Notes under the pieces: model-generated
Databases searched by the model: none
What the model was told of the DNA's origin: nothing
The model's input: the letters and a program-made list of their open reading frames with translations, nothing else
Part shown: positions 10,426 to 23,360 of the stretch, piece after piece
Layout of the letters: every line of letters begins with the position of its first letter
Numbering within the stretch: position 1 is the first letter of the stretch
Source: Batrachochytrium dendrobatidis JAM81
Lineage: Eukaryota > Chytridiomycota > Chytridiomycetes > Rhizophydiales
Direction: 5' to 3'
Assembly: GCF_000203795.2 (NCBI RefSeq)
Contig: NW_006281099.1
Location: forward strand, 174,690-238,689
DNA: 64,000 bases
Made by a program: the position numbers and the translations under genes

Positions 10426-12801
10426 ATGGCATTGCACATGAAGCAATATTCAAAAACACATCCTATTCATCAACCATACCAAGTTTTATTACAGAAACAA
10501 GAGCAAGCACACTCTTCCCAAGCTATGCTAGATTGGGCCAATCCTGCCATCTACAATTCAGAGATTGGTTCTACCACAGCATTCCTTTTCACAAGAGATA
10601 TTGAAGAATCCTCGACAGCCATGCCTGTCCAAGAACAACCTGCACTTGAATCAAATGGCATGCGGCTGGCTGCTGCCATCTCTGGTCCTCTCTGTGCTTT
10701 ACTGCTCATCATTGGTGGAGTGCTGGCACTCTACTACAAAGGATTCTTTGCTATAGAAAACGAAGTGTCGAGCAGAAACAGGAGCAATCGCACCAATGTT
10801 CATCAGCACCCACATAAAAACAAGCCCACCAAGGACCATAGTGTAAAGGATCAGCAGCTAAACCACCAGCACCACTCTAACCAGCATTCACTACCGCAGA
10901 GCGGTCGAAACCATACCCGATTGTCGCATCGAAAAATGCGATCGAAGCGGTCAATGCGGCATGTTACTACTGATGGGTCAGTGCGAGCAGATGGAGTGGC
11001 AAGTATAGGAGCAACAGCAGTAGGAGCAACCATTGCGTCAGGAGGATTACGACGGCATCGATCCATAGCAGCATTACAATACCCAGAAGCAGTCATCACC
11101 ACTGTTGGCAGCAACAACACTCCTGTCATCAATGCAGCTATCAGTAACAGTTGTACTCACAATGGATCGTCACCACAGCGTACTCCCACTCCAATCCTAA
11201 CCGGCACTTCAGCCATGATCAACTCGTTTTTAGCTCCTACTGGATCCGTACGCAAAACACCCACCATCACAGGACTCCCTAGACTTGGCCACCACAACCA
11301 GCAAGACGATAAAGCCTCAAAACAGTCTCTATCAGCACTGCAACTATCTCAGCAGCCCATTACCTCGCAACCACTGCAGGGTCTACATTTGTCTGCATGT
11401 CCTTCTCTAACCGGAGGAACCACTGCTACCACTGCCAACGGAGGATCTATATCAAGCGCATCCAGGTTTTACTCACCCGCATACAGTCAACAGCAGTTGC
11501 CCTATTTGGGTGCACCAACTACCACTCTACGAGGTTCATCTGCTACTCTCAACACTCTAGAAGACTATTTGACACTTTGTCCTGAAGACGATACGCCTCT
11601 TGCAAAAAGAGCTCATACCTATCCCAATCCCACCACTGCCGTTACACCAGACATTACATGTGCAAATAACCTCGCTCCTGGCCACACCACCAGTCCTGAT
11701 AGGAGCACCAGTAGACCGTTATCCTCCATTCCGTTGCAATCCCATTCTATCCATATTTTCTCTGATTCCAATCCCTTGATCAATACTGCATATAATAACT
11801 CTCGGATCCTAACACCACCTGAATCTATGGCTCACAGTATCAGCACTCACGATCACATCATTCATATCCATAGTGATGTGCGCAACGAGCAATCGACTGA
11901 TATAGAAAAGACAAGTGCACCTGTTCAAATACCCATGACCGCCAAAACAGCTGATACAACTTATCATATTCGATGGAAAAACTCCCAGATTGCTACCAGC
12001 AGACTCGTAAATAACAATGACTCGTCTCAACAGAGGCAGTTGCAAGCCTTGTTGTTGAAGCTGAGTGAGGTTTCTGATAGCGAGGGATTATGGACAGACG
12101 AGGATGATAGCGACGATTTCGATGATGAAGATTCAAGTGATGACGATATGCGCGAGACTATTGCCGAATATTCCGAATGGCTTGAATCCGTTCATGGAGC
12201 ACAGACATCATCCTTGTTAGATCTGGAAGGTGCATTTGGTTCAGAGGATTGTAAATCAGTGACTCAGTCCGAGTCCAAACTCGCTGTTCGATTGTCCAAT
12301 CAGCCACGATCTCGTCCACATAGTCGGAATGGCAGTATTACGGATGGAGCCAATTCACAACGACAACATCAATCATATACGGCACATCAATCCTTTGAAG
12401 CTCGATTGAAACAGCAACTTCACCTGCAGCAGTATCAGCATCAGCAGTTGATCCTTTCACGTGTAGCAGAAAATGTATCTACTTCACCGAGAGGTATGCA
12501 TGTAATTGATTCCATTGATACTTCCAAGAGTACATGGAAGCTTGGTGGTTTAAAATACATCAGTCGTGAGGAATCTAAGCGTCTTCATGCTGAACGTCGT
12601 GCTGCGGCCCGCCGACGATCTCACCGTGAGAGCCATAGTATGGTATCTCGTGTATCTTCGACTGCTCAAAGACGGCATGACCAGAAACGACGATCATCTC
12701 GACGATCATCTCGACGAAGTATGCTGTCTTCTGTGGGTATATCTGGTGAACAATCCTTTGGTGTCAATTCTTCTGAATACGAGAGTTTCCATGCATGGTG
12801 A
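10426..12801 (+). CDS. Single-pass membrane protein with long low-complexity tail (unknown)
   Basis: A 791-residue intronless gene that I do not recognise. There is no N-terminal signal peptide; one strong hydrophobic span lies at about residues 80-103 (GPLCALLLIIGGVLALYY). After it come a His/Gln-rich stretch, long Ser/Thr/Pro-rich segments, an acidic cluster near 553-585 (DEDDSDDFDDEDSSDDD) followed by MRETIAEYSEWLESVHGAQ, and an Arg/Ser-rich end after about residue 700 (KYISREESKRLHAERRAAA; RRSSRRSSRRS). The short structured islands around the acidic cluster and the KYISREESKR segment are the best candidates for conserved binding sites. It could be a cortical or wall-stress-type membrane protein, but nothing in the sequence proves this. 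Confidence 0.65.
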   Translation: MALHMKQYSKTHPIHQPYQVLLQKQEQAHSSQAMLDWANPAIYNSEIGSTTAFLFTRDIEESSTAMPVQEQPALESNGMRLAAAISGPLCALLLIIGGVLALYYKGFFAIENEVSSRNRSNRTNVHQHPHKNKPTKDHSVKDQQLNHQHHSNQHSLPQSGRNHTRLSHRKMRSKRSMRHVTTDGSVRADGVASIGATAVGATIASGGLRRHRSIAALQYPEAVITTVGSNNTPVINAAISNSCTHNGSSPQRTPTPILTGTSAMINSFLAPTGSVRKTPTITGLPRLGHHNQQDDKASKQSLSALQLSQQPITSQPLQGLHLSACPSLTGGTTATTANGGSISSASRFYSPAYSQQQLPYLGAPTTTLRGSSATLNTLEDYLTLCPEDDTPLAKRAHTYPNPTTAVTPDITCANNLAPGHTTSPDRSTSRPLSSIPLQSHSIHIFSDSNPLINTAYNNSRILTPPESMAHSISTHDHIIHIHSDVRNEQSTDIEKTSAPVQIPMTAKTADTTYHIRWKNSQIATSRLVNNNDSSQQRQLQALLLKLSEVSDSEGLWTDEDDSDDFDDEDSSDDDMRETIAEYSEWLESVHGAQTSSLLDLEGAFGSEDCKSVTQSESKLAVRLSNQPRSRPHSRNGSITDGANSQRQHQSYTAHQSFEARLKQQLHLQQYQHQQLILSRVAENVSTSPRGMHVIDSIDTSKSTWKLGGLKYISREESKRLHAERRAAARRRSHRESHSMVSRVSSTAQRRHDQKRRSSRRSSRRSMLSSVGISGEQSFGVNSSEYESFHAW

Positions 12802-13257
12802 TGACTGTTTAGTTTTGCTCTTGGGAAACGATTGCATTGGGATTTCCAGATTTGTATCCAGCCGTTAGCAAATACGACACGCTCTATTTCTTGTATTATT
12901 ACACTAGTGTATTTTATCCAATCTTCCAATGACAGCTTACAACCAGCACTTTACCGATCCACTTCATTTGGAGAAACTCCATTGCTTGACACTTTCTAGA
13001 CCGACTTTTCTCAACACTACTCTTTAAACCACCACCATCACTTGCATTCTCTGCCAAAGTTTCCTCTTTATATTTTGACCTTTAAATAAAATAATTGGCG
13101 GGATATTTGAATTGTATTACTGTTGATGGAGCACATTCCAAGATCGGAATGATGTCAGATTTGAGTGTTGAAATTCTTTCCGAAATCACGTGATGTTTGG
13201 ATAGGAATGTGAGCGACACACTTCAACCGCCGTAACTAATGAACAACAACAAGCTTC
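12802..13257. other. Intergenic, NRAMP upstream region
   Basis: Spacer between two plus-strand genes and presumably the promoter of the NRAMP gene. No clear element was recognised. Confidence 0.5.
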
Positions 13258-15781
13258 ATGCGGGAACCAATATTACAAAACATACATGGACAACCCTTAC
13301 TCATGCGTACTGACTCGACTAATTCAAAAACAACGGTTGGGCCCGCATCACTTTCTTCAACTCCAAACAACTCGTCCCGTCCTTACACTGTAGAAAAGCA
13401 GCAGCTACTTGTTTCCAACGAAATGTCAGCTCCAGTCGCCATTGTTCCAAATGGTCAATACTGCAGTCCTTCCGAGCCTTTTGCTATGCAGAACCAACCA
13501 TCACCTCATGGAGAAAAAACTCGATGGGAAAAACTAAAATTGGGATTGGTTACATTGGCAAAGTTTATTGGTCCTGGCTACTTGGTGGCTGTTGGATACT
13601 TTGATCCTGGAAACTGGGCTACTGACCTTTCTGGTAAGCCTATTTGCACTCGTATAAAACTGGAATACTCCAGTTCCAATCATCTCAACTTACCCAAGAT
13701 CTAAAGTAATCTCTTTATCAGACAACACCTTTGAAATGCTTTGCTCTCCCTGAATGATGTAATATGGCTGCTTTGACTGCCGTATTCACGTAAAACACTT
13801 TTTGTATCGTGTAGTCATTATCTCTATTCTGCTTTGGAATATACAATGACTAAATATTTGTTGTGCTTTCCTATTGGACATCCTCAACTCTTCAAAACCC
13901 AACAGCCATGAAATGATGCTCACAGAATCAAACTGATTTTAAACCGATATTGCCCTTATTTGGCATAGCCATACATTGTGCAGTTGCCAATTTTGAAATT
14001 GGATTCATTCAAATCCAGATATTGAATTTGACTTGAAAAAAACTGCAAATTCATTGTTGTATTTTAAACCCCAGATACATTCGCGCTCTAGTCCAACATG
14101 TCTTGGGAATACAATTAGTCGTATACTAACTTTTGAATACATCTGTTTTATTTTATCCGATAATTGACTTGCTCAACTTTTAATTCATAAGCTGGTTCGC
14201 AGTTTGGCTATAAACTCTTATTTATTATTTTAATGGCTAATCTCATGGCAATTGTTTTGCAAAGTTTGAGTGCCAAACTCGGTGTTGTAACTCGACAGGA
14301 TCTTGCCACACACTGTCGAAAACAATGTCCAAAATGGCTCAATTGGATCTTATATATTTTCTGCGAACTGGCTATTGTGGCATGTGATCTTGCTGGTATG
14401 CATTATTGATGTTTTGTAGATATATGTGTGGGCTGTTTTAGTTTTTAGATTATACTTGTGCTTGTACTTATTATATATATCTTGTATCACAGAGGTCATT
14501 GGTTCTGCTATTGCTCTTAATCTTTTGTTTGGTCTTCCGCTGTTTGCTGGAATCATCGTGACTGCTCTTGATGTGCTATTGATTTTACTTGGTTGGAGTG
14601 CAAAGTACATTAGAGTATACGAGGCCATCATTGCGATGATTGTAGTAACGGTTGGTATTTGTTTTGCCACGCTTATTGGCAAAAATCCTCCAGTCTGGAG
14701 CGATACATTTTTGGGATTTCTTCCTTCTAGCAAAACACTTTCTGATCCAGGAAGTATTTATAACGCTGTCGGTATCATTGGTGCAACGGTAAGATTTGAC
14801 GAGTTGAACCAATATTTCTTGTTGGCGTGCTTTGAATTGATTCATGTTGCAATCTAGGTCATGCCACACAATTTATACCTTCATTCTGCTCTTGTTCGAT
14901 TTCGTGCTGGAAATGGGCAGCATGAAGCAGGCCAAGTTCACGAAGTTGCATCTGATACCGACTCGACCAATACGGAGCAGCGACTTTTTAATAGTCCGAT
15001 CAGTATTTCCACGAGTGTCAGAATGTCTACCATTGATGCGATTCTTGCACTTACGATTGCTCTAGTTGTGAATTCATCTATTCTGATCGTTGCAGCAGCA
15101 AATTTTCACTCTGTGGGTAGAACTGACATTGCTGATATTTCTGATGCGCACAATCTGATTGCACAAATGCTTGGCCCAGCTGCAGGAGTTATTTTTGCAG
15201 TGGGTTTATTGCTTTCCGGTCAAAGTTCAACCATCACAGGCACTCTTGCGGGTCAGTTTGTCATGGAAGGATTTCTTGGCTCTCAGTTGTGTATAGCTCC
15301 ATGGATGCGTCGGACTGTTACACGCATGTTGGCTATTATTCCTGCACTAACGATTGTTCTTATTGCTGGCGATAAATCACTCAATGATTTGTTGGTGATA
15401 TCCCAAATCATACTGAGTCTTCAACTTCCTTTTGCCATTTGGCCACTTGTTTACTTTACCAGCAGTCGGAGAATCATGACTGTAACGTATGGATCTGCTG
15501 GCATGAAATCGGAGTGTTTGAGCGAATGTGATCAAGAGTCTGGAGTTGCTACGCCTATTATGTCGGACATTACCCGCAACTCGAATGAAAACGACATGAT
15601 TACACGTCTTGATGGAGTAGATGCGCAACTGGCAGTCAAGGCTGCAGTAGAAGCACCCATAACTGAATCATTTGCCAATTCGTGGCTTACAACGATTGTT
15701 TCTGTGATTGTTGGATTAGTGATTACAGTCTTTAATGTCATTTTGCTTGTACAAATTGCAACTGGAAGCAGTGGGAGCTGA
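13258..15781 (+). CDS. NRAMP/Smf-family divalent metal transporter
   Basis: Proton-coupled importer of Mn2+, Fe2+ and related ions. Four exons: 13258-13633, 14192-14395, 14493-14788 and 14858-15781, total 599 residues; frame kept throughout. The cytosolic N terminus (~90 residues) leads into [18 protein letters not shown] with the TM1 metal-binding DPGN. Exon 2 gives [18 protein letters not shown], exon 3 [21 protein letters not shown], and the junction of exons 3 and 4 creates the TM6 signature [39 protein letters not shown] (TM8/9 region) is in exon 4. A TIR element (copy B) fills most of the 558-bp first intron. Whether it sits in vacuolar, endosomal or plasma membrane is not visible. Confidence 0.95.
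13777..14125 (+). mobile_element. TIR element copy B in NRAMP intron 1
   Basis: Begins with CTGCCGTATTCACGTAAAAC, one form of the family terminal repeat, and contains the TTTGGCATAGCCATACATTG core and the CATTCGCGCTCTAGTCCAACATG block. The right terminal repeat is missing, so the copy is 3'-truncated near 14125. Splice sites lie outside it. Confidence 0.8.
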
Positions 15782-15898
15782 GTAATAAAATAATCATTTG
15801 GCATATCTTATCACCTTGAATGCATTCAATTTTTTTATTTAAACTATAAGATTAGGATTGGTATTTGCAATATGATATGGACTAGAACGATTCCAGGT

Positions 15899-16283
15899 TT
15901 AATGAGAATCGTCTAGTTTTCGCTTCTTGATATCGTCCTTTTTAATCATTTCGATTGTATCCACCTGATTCTCCATCCTCTCTTGCAAGTACTTGACAAA
16001 CGGTGTTTGGGTTGATATGTTGATGACCTGTTTAGGTTTTGGATCTGCAATAGTTGTAAGATAGAGTGACGTTGATGGAGGCATACCCTAACATGGTTCC
16101 AAATAAGAATAAGTCAAAGCCAAGATTCAATAATAAATATAAACTTACTCGAACAAGCTGTTCAGTACGTGAAGGTTCTTTACTTGATAACAATGAAGAC
16201 TGAATTGGCAAGTCTTTTAACAAGTCTATCAACTCATTCTGTGACATGTTTGTAAGTTTGGGAAACTTTGTATTGGAATGCAT
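15899..16283 (-). CDS. Small hypothetical protein, 107 aa
   Basis: Two exons, 16149-16283 and 15899-16087, joined in frame by a 61-bp GTAAGT...TTAG intron. The product starts MHSNTKFPKLTN, has a short helical segment (NELIDLLKDL), then PKPKQVINISTQTPFVKYLQERM and a Lys-rich end (IKKDDIKKRKLDDSH) that looks like a nuclear localisation signal. I do not recognise the family. The NISTQTPF segment faintly recalls the first strand and helix of Alba/Pop7-like RNA-binding proteins, but the protein is too short for that fold as read. The start lies 249 bp from the BUB3 start in divergent orientation, suggesting a shared promoter. Confidence 0.6.
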
Positions 16284-16532
16284 TTTCAGTTACACTTTTA
16301 CATCACGAGATAATACTTGAACACAAGTTGTCTGTTGTGGATGAATTGTCAATCCAAGTCAATAAACAGAATCTGATTGTCAATGAATAGTTTTTATTAC
16401 AAAATTAAGAAACAACAATGTCATGACTGATCATCAAGTCACTGCAAGACTGTCAAAGTAAACTTGTTTCCAACGATTGATATTTTACTGTTTGATTTGC
16501 AGAATATTTTCATTACGCAATTCATTACTTCA

Positions 16533-18505
16533 ATGCAAATGATGGTCGGACAGCAACCTTTGTTGGGATTGGAACTATCCAATCCTCCTCAAGATGGAAT
16601 ATCCAGCATGGAGTTTAGCAAGACTGACAAGAACCTACTTGCTGTTTCCTCATGGGACAAGGTGTGTTTTTGTATTCTTGGAGCATATTGATATCAGCTG
16701 CCTTGTAACCCTATCAGCACCTTGGAGATCAAGATACAAGTTGAATACTGTTACTACTCTATAGACTCAACGTACAGCGTATTCACGTAAAATAGTGCAC
16801 TTGTACTGATCTTGCAGTAACTATCTTGGAATAGACGATTCAATATTGCTTTCCTATTGCACATTCACTGCTTCAATACACATTCTCGATTCTTCAAAAC
16901 ACAACGTCCATTATACAAAAATCAAACTATAGGTTTGATGTGGGATTGTTTTTTGGTATAATCATACATTGTACAATCACCAGATTCATTTTAATCCAGA
17001 TATTGGGTTCGACTGTTTCCAAACTCTTTGCTATATCCTAAAATCTCATTCGCGCTCTAATCCAACATGTCTTGGGAATGCAATGGTTGTTTCCTGTCAA
17101 TCATTCAATATTGTAATATTTGATTTGTAGAAAAGTTGAAAAGTATCAATAATGTGGAATGTGCTGAAATTGTAATGTGGATACTGCTTTCAACATTCCA
17201 TCATTTCATGAGACTGGCTGTTTATTATGTATCTTGATCCTCTTGTTTAGTGATCCATTATACGTCAACACGGTTGTAATTGGACATGTATCTGATAAAT
17301 GAGCTGATGAATCTTGTGCACTTGTACTACATTAGACTGTGACTATATACGATGTGAGTGCAAACCATCCTGTCGCTGGATATAAGCACAAGGCGGCAGT
17401 GCTAGATCTTGCTTTTTCTTCCACTGCACCGGTAGTTTACTCGGGTGGACTGGATAGAGCGCTTCGAAGGTGAGTTCCAGACTGTTTTGATGGGTTCTCT
17501 GGTATCGTTGCATTGTTCATTTTACAAAAACATGTCACATGGATAGATTTGATGTGGTAAGCAAGACTGAAACCAGTTTGGGAACACACGAAGAAGCTAT
17601 TAGCTGTATCAATTACTCCAAGGAGATCGGTATGTCATGCTATTTTGTAACTCATGTACTAGTCCAACGATCAGATTCTCAAATATTCATTATATGTTAT
17701 AAAGGTCAAACCATTACAGGAAGTTGGGATAAATATATCAAACTATGGGATGACCGCTTATCCATTTCTTTGACAGAGAGTTATTCCCATCCAGAAAAGA
17801 TCTACTCCATCTCGTCAGTACAATACAAGCTAGTTGTGGCCATGGCTAATCGCCAGATCTATATATACGATTTGCGTAACATGTCTGAAACGCTTCAACG
17901 ACGAGAAAGCTCGCTTAAATTCATGACCCGTCGAGTAGCATGCACACCCAATGGGGATGGGTTTGCATCCTGTTCAGTCGAAGGCAGAGTTGCCGTAGAA
18001 TATTTTGATCCTGCTGAAGAAATACAAGCAAAGAATTATTCTTTCAAGTGTCATCGACAAGTCATTGATGGTGTTGATACCATCTTTCCTGTCAATGCAC
18101 TGGCCTACAACTCCAAGTGAGTGGATATTATTTATCGTGAATAGGATCTAATTGAGGACTAACCATTGTGATATTTGATAGACACGGTACATTTGCATCT
18201 GGAGGTGCAGACGGTGTAGTGAACATCTGGGATGGACTCAATAAGAAACGTATTAAGCAATATCCAAAATATCCAACGAGTATTTCGTCACTTGCATTCA
18301 ACTTTGATGGATCACTTCTTGCAGTCGCGTCGAGCTACACATACGAAGAAGGAGAAAAAGAGTAAGTTTAGTTTTGTCACTGTTACCTTGACCATCATGA
18401 CTAATACCAAGTGTTTTTATCAGTCATCCAGTAGACTCTATATACATCAGATCTGTTGCGGATAATGAAATGCGACCCAAACTTGCTTCTGGTCATACTA
18501 AATAA
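16533..18505 (+). CDS. BUB3: Mitotic spindle checkpoint WD40 protein Bub3
   Basis: Bub3 is a seven-bladed WD40 propeller that brings Bub1 and BubR1/Mad3 to phosphorylated MELT motifs at kinetochores. Six exons: 16533-16661, 17336-17469, 17547-17629, 17705-18116, 18182-18361 and 18424-18505, total 339 residues, in frame. Diagnostic stretches are [76 protein letters not shown] and [14 protein letters not shown], all at the expected Bub3 positions. The start is taken at the first in-frame ATG of exon 1 (16533; 16539 and 16542 are alternatives) because the longer frame opens with TTG. The 674-bp first intron carries TIR element copy C. Confidence 0.95.
16775..17276 (+). mobile_element. TIR element copy C in BUB3 intron 1
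   Basis: A 502-bp copy starting CAGCGTATTCACGTAAAAT and ending TACGTCAACACGGTTG, flanked on both sides by TA, as expected for a TA target-site duplication. Internal blocks (CTTTCCTATTGCACATT, CATACATTGTACAATCACC, CATTCGCGCTCTAATCC) match the other copies. Confidence 0.85.
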
Positions 18506-20338
<1,833 letters not shown>

Positions 20339-21006
20339 AGTATTTAGCTCTTTGGTGGTGTTGGTGGTATTTGACTTTTGGAAAGAATCTACAAACAAAA
20401 TCTCTTTTTCCTTGTCCATTTGTTTTTTATTAATAATAGAGTGGGTGCACCGTGAGGTTTAGTTGTATAGTAGCGAGGTGGTCATCACGAGTGGCTTGTC
20501 ATCTTGCCAAAAAAGTGCATACAATTTATTGTTTTTCATCACTTTTGAATATCCTATACGTTAGCAATACACGCAATGGATATGGATCATAAAACTCTAG
20601 TGTTGTCTGCCCAAGGTGAGATCAGTTCCTGATTCCAATATGATCTATTCTTATCGAATGCGTTGGATTGGAATCAGTAGATTCAGTGTAAACCTCTTGG
20701 TTGGCATCTACATTTAAAACGTGAGCGCATACTGGGCTCGCTACCCTTTGATTGGGATTCATATCTCCTGCATTGCACACCTGTATGGGTTTTTTCAAAA
20801 ACAATCATTTGATTGGTACATGCTGTGATTTCAATACAAGCTGGGGTATGCATCTAGACATATCACCACTCATGTGCTCTTGACTAAATTTTGCTTTTAC
20901 TTGCGACTCGTCAACTACACATATTCTCTGGACAATTATAATTCTGTATACAATCATCGCGTCAATATGAACACGACCACCGTTCCAATATCAATACCCA
21001 ATATAA
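20339..21006. other. Intergenic, may hold a 5' exon of the next gene
   Basis: No recognised gene. The CFAP210-like gene downstream lacks a clear in-frame ATG in its first recognised exon, so a short upstream exon may lie here. ATG at about 20966 opens a short frame but I could not join it with confidence. Confidence 0.4.
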
Positions 21007-23268
21007 CAAGCTAAAAAAACCACCGATGGATTTATACCCTATGATCAAAAACAACACCATCTAAACAGCAATCCGTCTAATAAAAATGCGTACTACTCAC
21101 CCACTGAGCTGGATAAGATTCGTCAAATGGCACATGGTCCATCGGAAGAAAATTTGCATCTCATGCTACATCGCCAAGTAAGTATTCAACTCTTATTGAT
21201 AGTCAACACTAAATAGGTGTTTGATCAACTTATTTACACAGTGGTCTCATCAACCCAACTGTATTTGCATTCCAAATACCAATGCTTGATTTTTTGTGGT
21301 GTTTGAATAGAATATTACATTGCACGCTTCGTCAGTAGAACGTGTCAAATTATGGGGAAATACAATCATGGGATATCGCAAAAAACGACTAGCTGCTCAA
21401 AATGAAAAGGCACGCATATTAGAAGTAAGTCCATCCTTACACACCAACCCATCATTGATTCCAACCACACCTTGATGTGTTGGAATCCATTGGATCTATT
21501 CTCATTGGTATGCTGAGTTTGGTTTAGGAAGAGCGATTAAAAGTAGATGCTGAATGGGCAAAACTGCGTGAAATGGAAAGACAAAATGCAATTCAACGAG
21601 CACGACAACTTCAACAGTCTGATCAGCCACGAGTCAGAGCACTTCACTCTCAGCTTCTTCTTTCCAACGTTTTGCAAGTAAGTTGATTTCATTCTAATCA
21701 ATCGGTTGATCGAGGTGCATACGTTAATGCGTAAACCCATCCAAATAAACTTGTTTGCCAATAAACTTTGTTTATTGTAGGAGCGAGACAAACAAAAAGA
21801 ATACAAGAAACGACGTGATATGGCACAAAAGATTCACGATGCAGCTGATGTGCTGGCTATGCGATTAACGCTTTTGGATGATATAGAAAAAGACAAGATC
21901 AAGGCTCAAAAAGAGGTAGTTTGTCGTTATGAGTTTGCCGATCAGATACGCAAGGAAATAAATCAAAAGTCAGAGGAAAGGAAAATAGCACGCCAGGTAG
22001 GAGCCACTGTCTTTCACCAGTGGTTGACGATGGGTTTTGGCAGATAGAATCCCTTTTAATTTTTTGATGAACTGCTTAAACAGATGGATTGTGACTACTA
22101 TTCACATGTATACAAGGACATTGAGCGGGAAACCAAGGAAAAAAGTATATTGGAGCATGCTATAAAAATGCAGGCTGAAAAAGACAGGTGTAGCGCGCTT
22201 GCTGAAATGACAAAGGAAAAAAAGGTATACTCATGAAGCTTCCTTGAAATTGAAAGAGGGTTGCCTGCATATGAAATTTCCTTACTTGAAACCTTCAACA
22301 AATCTAATGGCATATCAAATGACAGGAAGCGAAATTGATCGAGATAAAATCAGCAGATAAGCTCGCAATGGATAATCAAAACTTTAACAGCAAAAAGAAC
22401 TATCATGCCATTATGAAAAAGGAGCACGAAAAGCTTCTTGCTCAGTAAGTTTAATCAGTCCACTTCTCCACGTTTGATATATAACTGACCAATCCTGATT
22501 TTAATCTGACATTCAGACAAAGAGATGCCCGATTCGAAAAAGTGTCGAAAATTCCAATGCAGCTTGATAGAGAAGCAGATGAGAAACGTCTGGCTTATAT
22601 CCTCAAATCATCACATGCTAAAGACAACGAAGACTGCGTTCGCCAAGATGCAGAGCGTGCCAAACACGAACGACACCGAAAAGAACAGCGCGAATTTCTC
22701 GATCAACATGTCAGTTATGCTTGAACTGACTGATGTGAAATGCATTGACTGATACTTAATGTGATGGGTAATTATAGCGACGACATGTCCAAGATTTAAA
22801 AATCAAGGATAAACTTATTGCTCAACAGGATCAAAAAGATTTGCAAGAAAGGTATGAAGAGTACGTGCACGAGATGGCCAAACAGTCCGAGGCAAAGAAT
22901 CAAGCTATGCAGACACTCAACGCTAGCCAAGCCATACAAATTGTAAGGCGTTGCTCGAATCTATTCAAATTCCTATTGATACTGGTCAAACGATTGAAAT
23001 CTAGTTTATTAAGTGGGACTAAATCTTGGTATTCATATAGGAATCCAATCGGATTGCAGCAGCTAAAATTGCCAAACAAAATGCATTAATTGATAGCGAG
23101 TTGATTGCAGCACGCCAAACTGAGGATGACGAGTTTGATGCATATGCGTCCAAATTGGTTCAAGAATGGCGGAATGCAGGGAAAAACGTTTCGCCCATTG
23201 AGAAGAGTTTAGAAAAAGAGCGCAAAGGGTATTCTCGGCTGCGACGAGCAGTCGTTAAAGATTATTAA
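21007..23268 (+). CDS. CFAP210: CFAP210 (CCDC173)-like ciliary microtubule inner protein
   Basis: Coiled-coil protein resembling CFAP210, which binds inside the doublet microtubules of motile cilia. Nine exons: 21007?-21177, 21311-21424, 21528-21677, 21781-21996, 22084-22224, 22326-22444, 22517-22709, 22778-22942 and 23041-23268. All junctions keep the frame, and many exons are exact multiples of three. Family-like stretches are YSPTELDKIRQMAHG, VKLWGNTIMGYRKKRLAAQ, ERLKVDAEWAKLREMERQNA, RVRALHSQLLLSNVLQERDKQ and RFEKVSKIPMQLDREADEKR. The rest is Glu/Lys/Arg/Gln-rich helix. The N terminus is unresolved: the first exon is open from 21007 with ATG only at 21127, after conserved sequence. This gene implies a flagellated life stage. 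Confidence 0.8.
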
Positions 23269-23360
23269 AATCGTTTGAAATAAAGAGATCAAACACCTGA
23301 TGGTTGGTATCAAAGTAATAAAATATTTGACATTCACAAGTTCGACTCAAACTATTGCAT

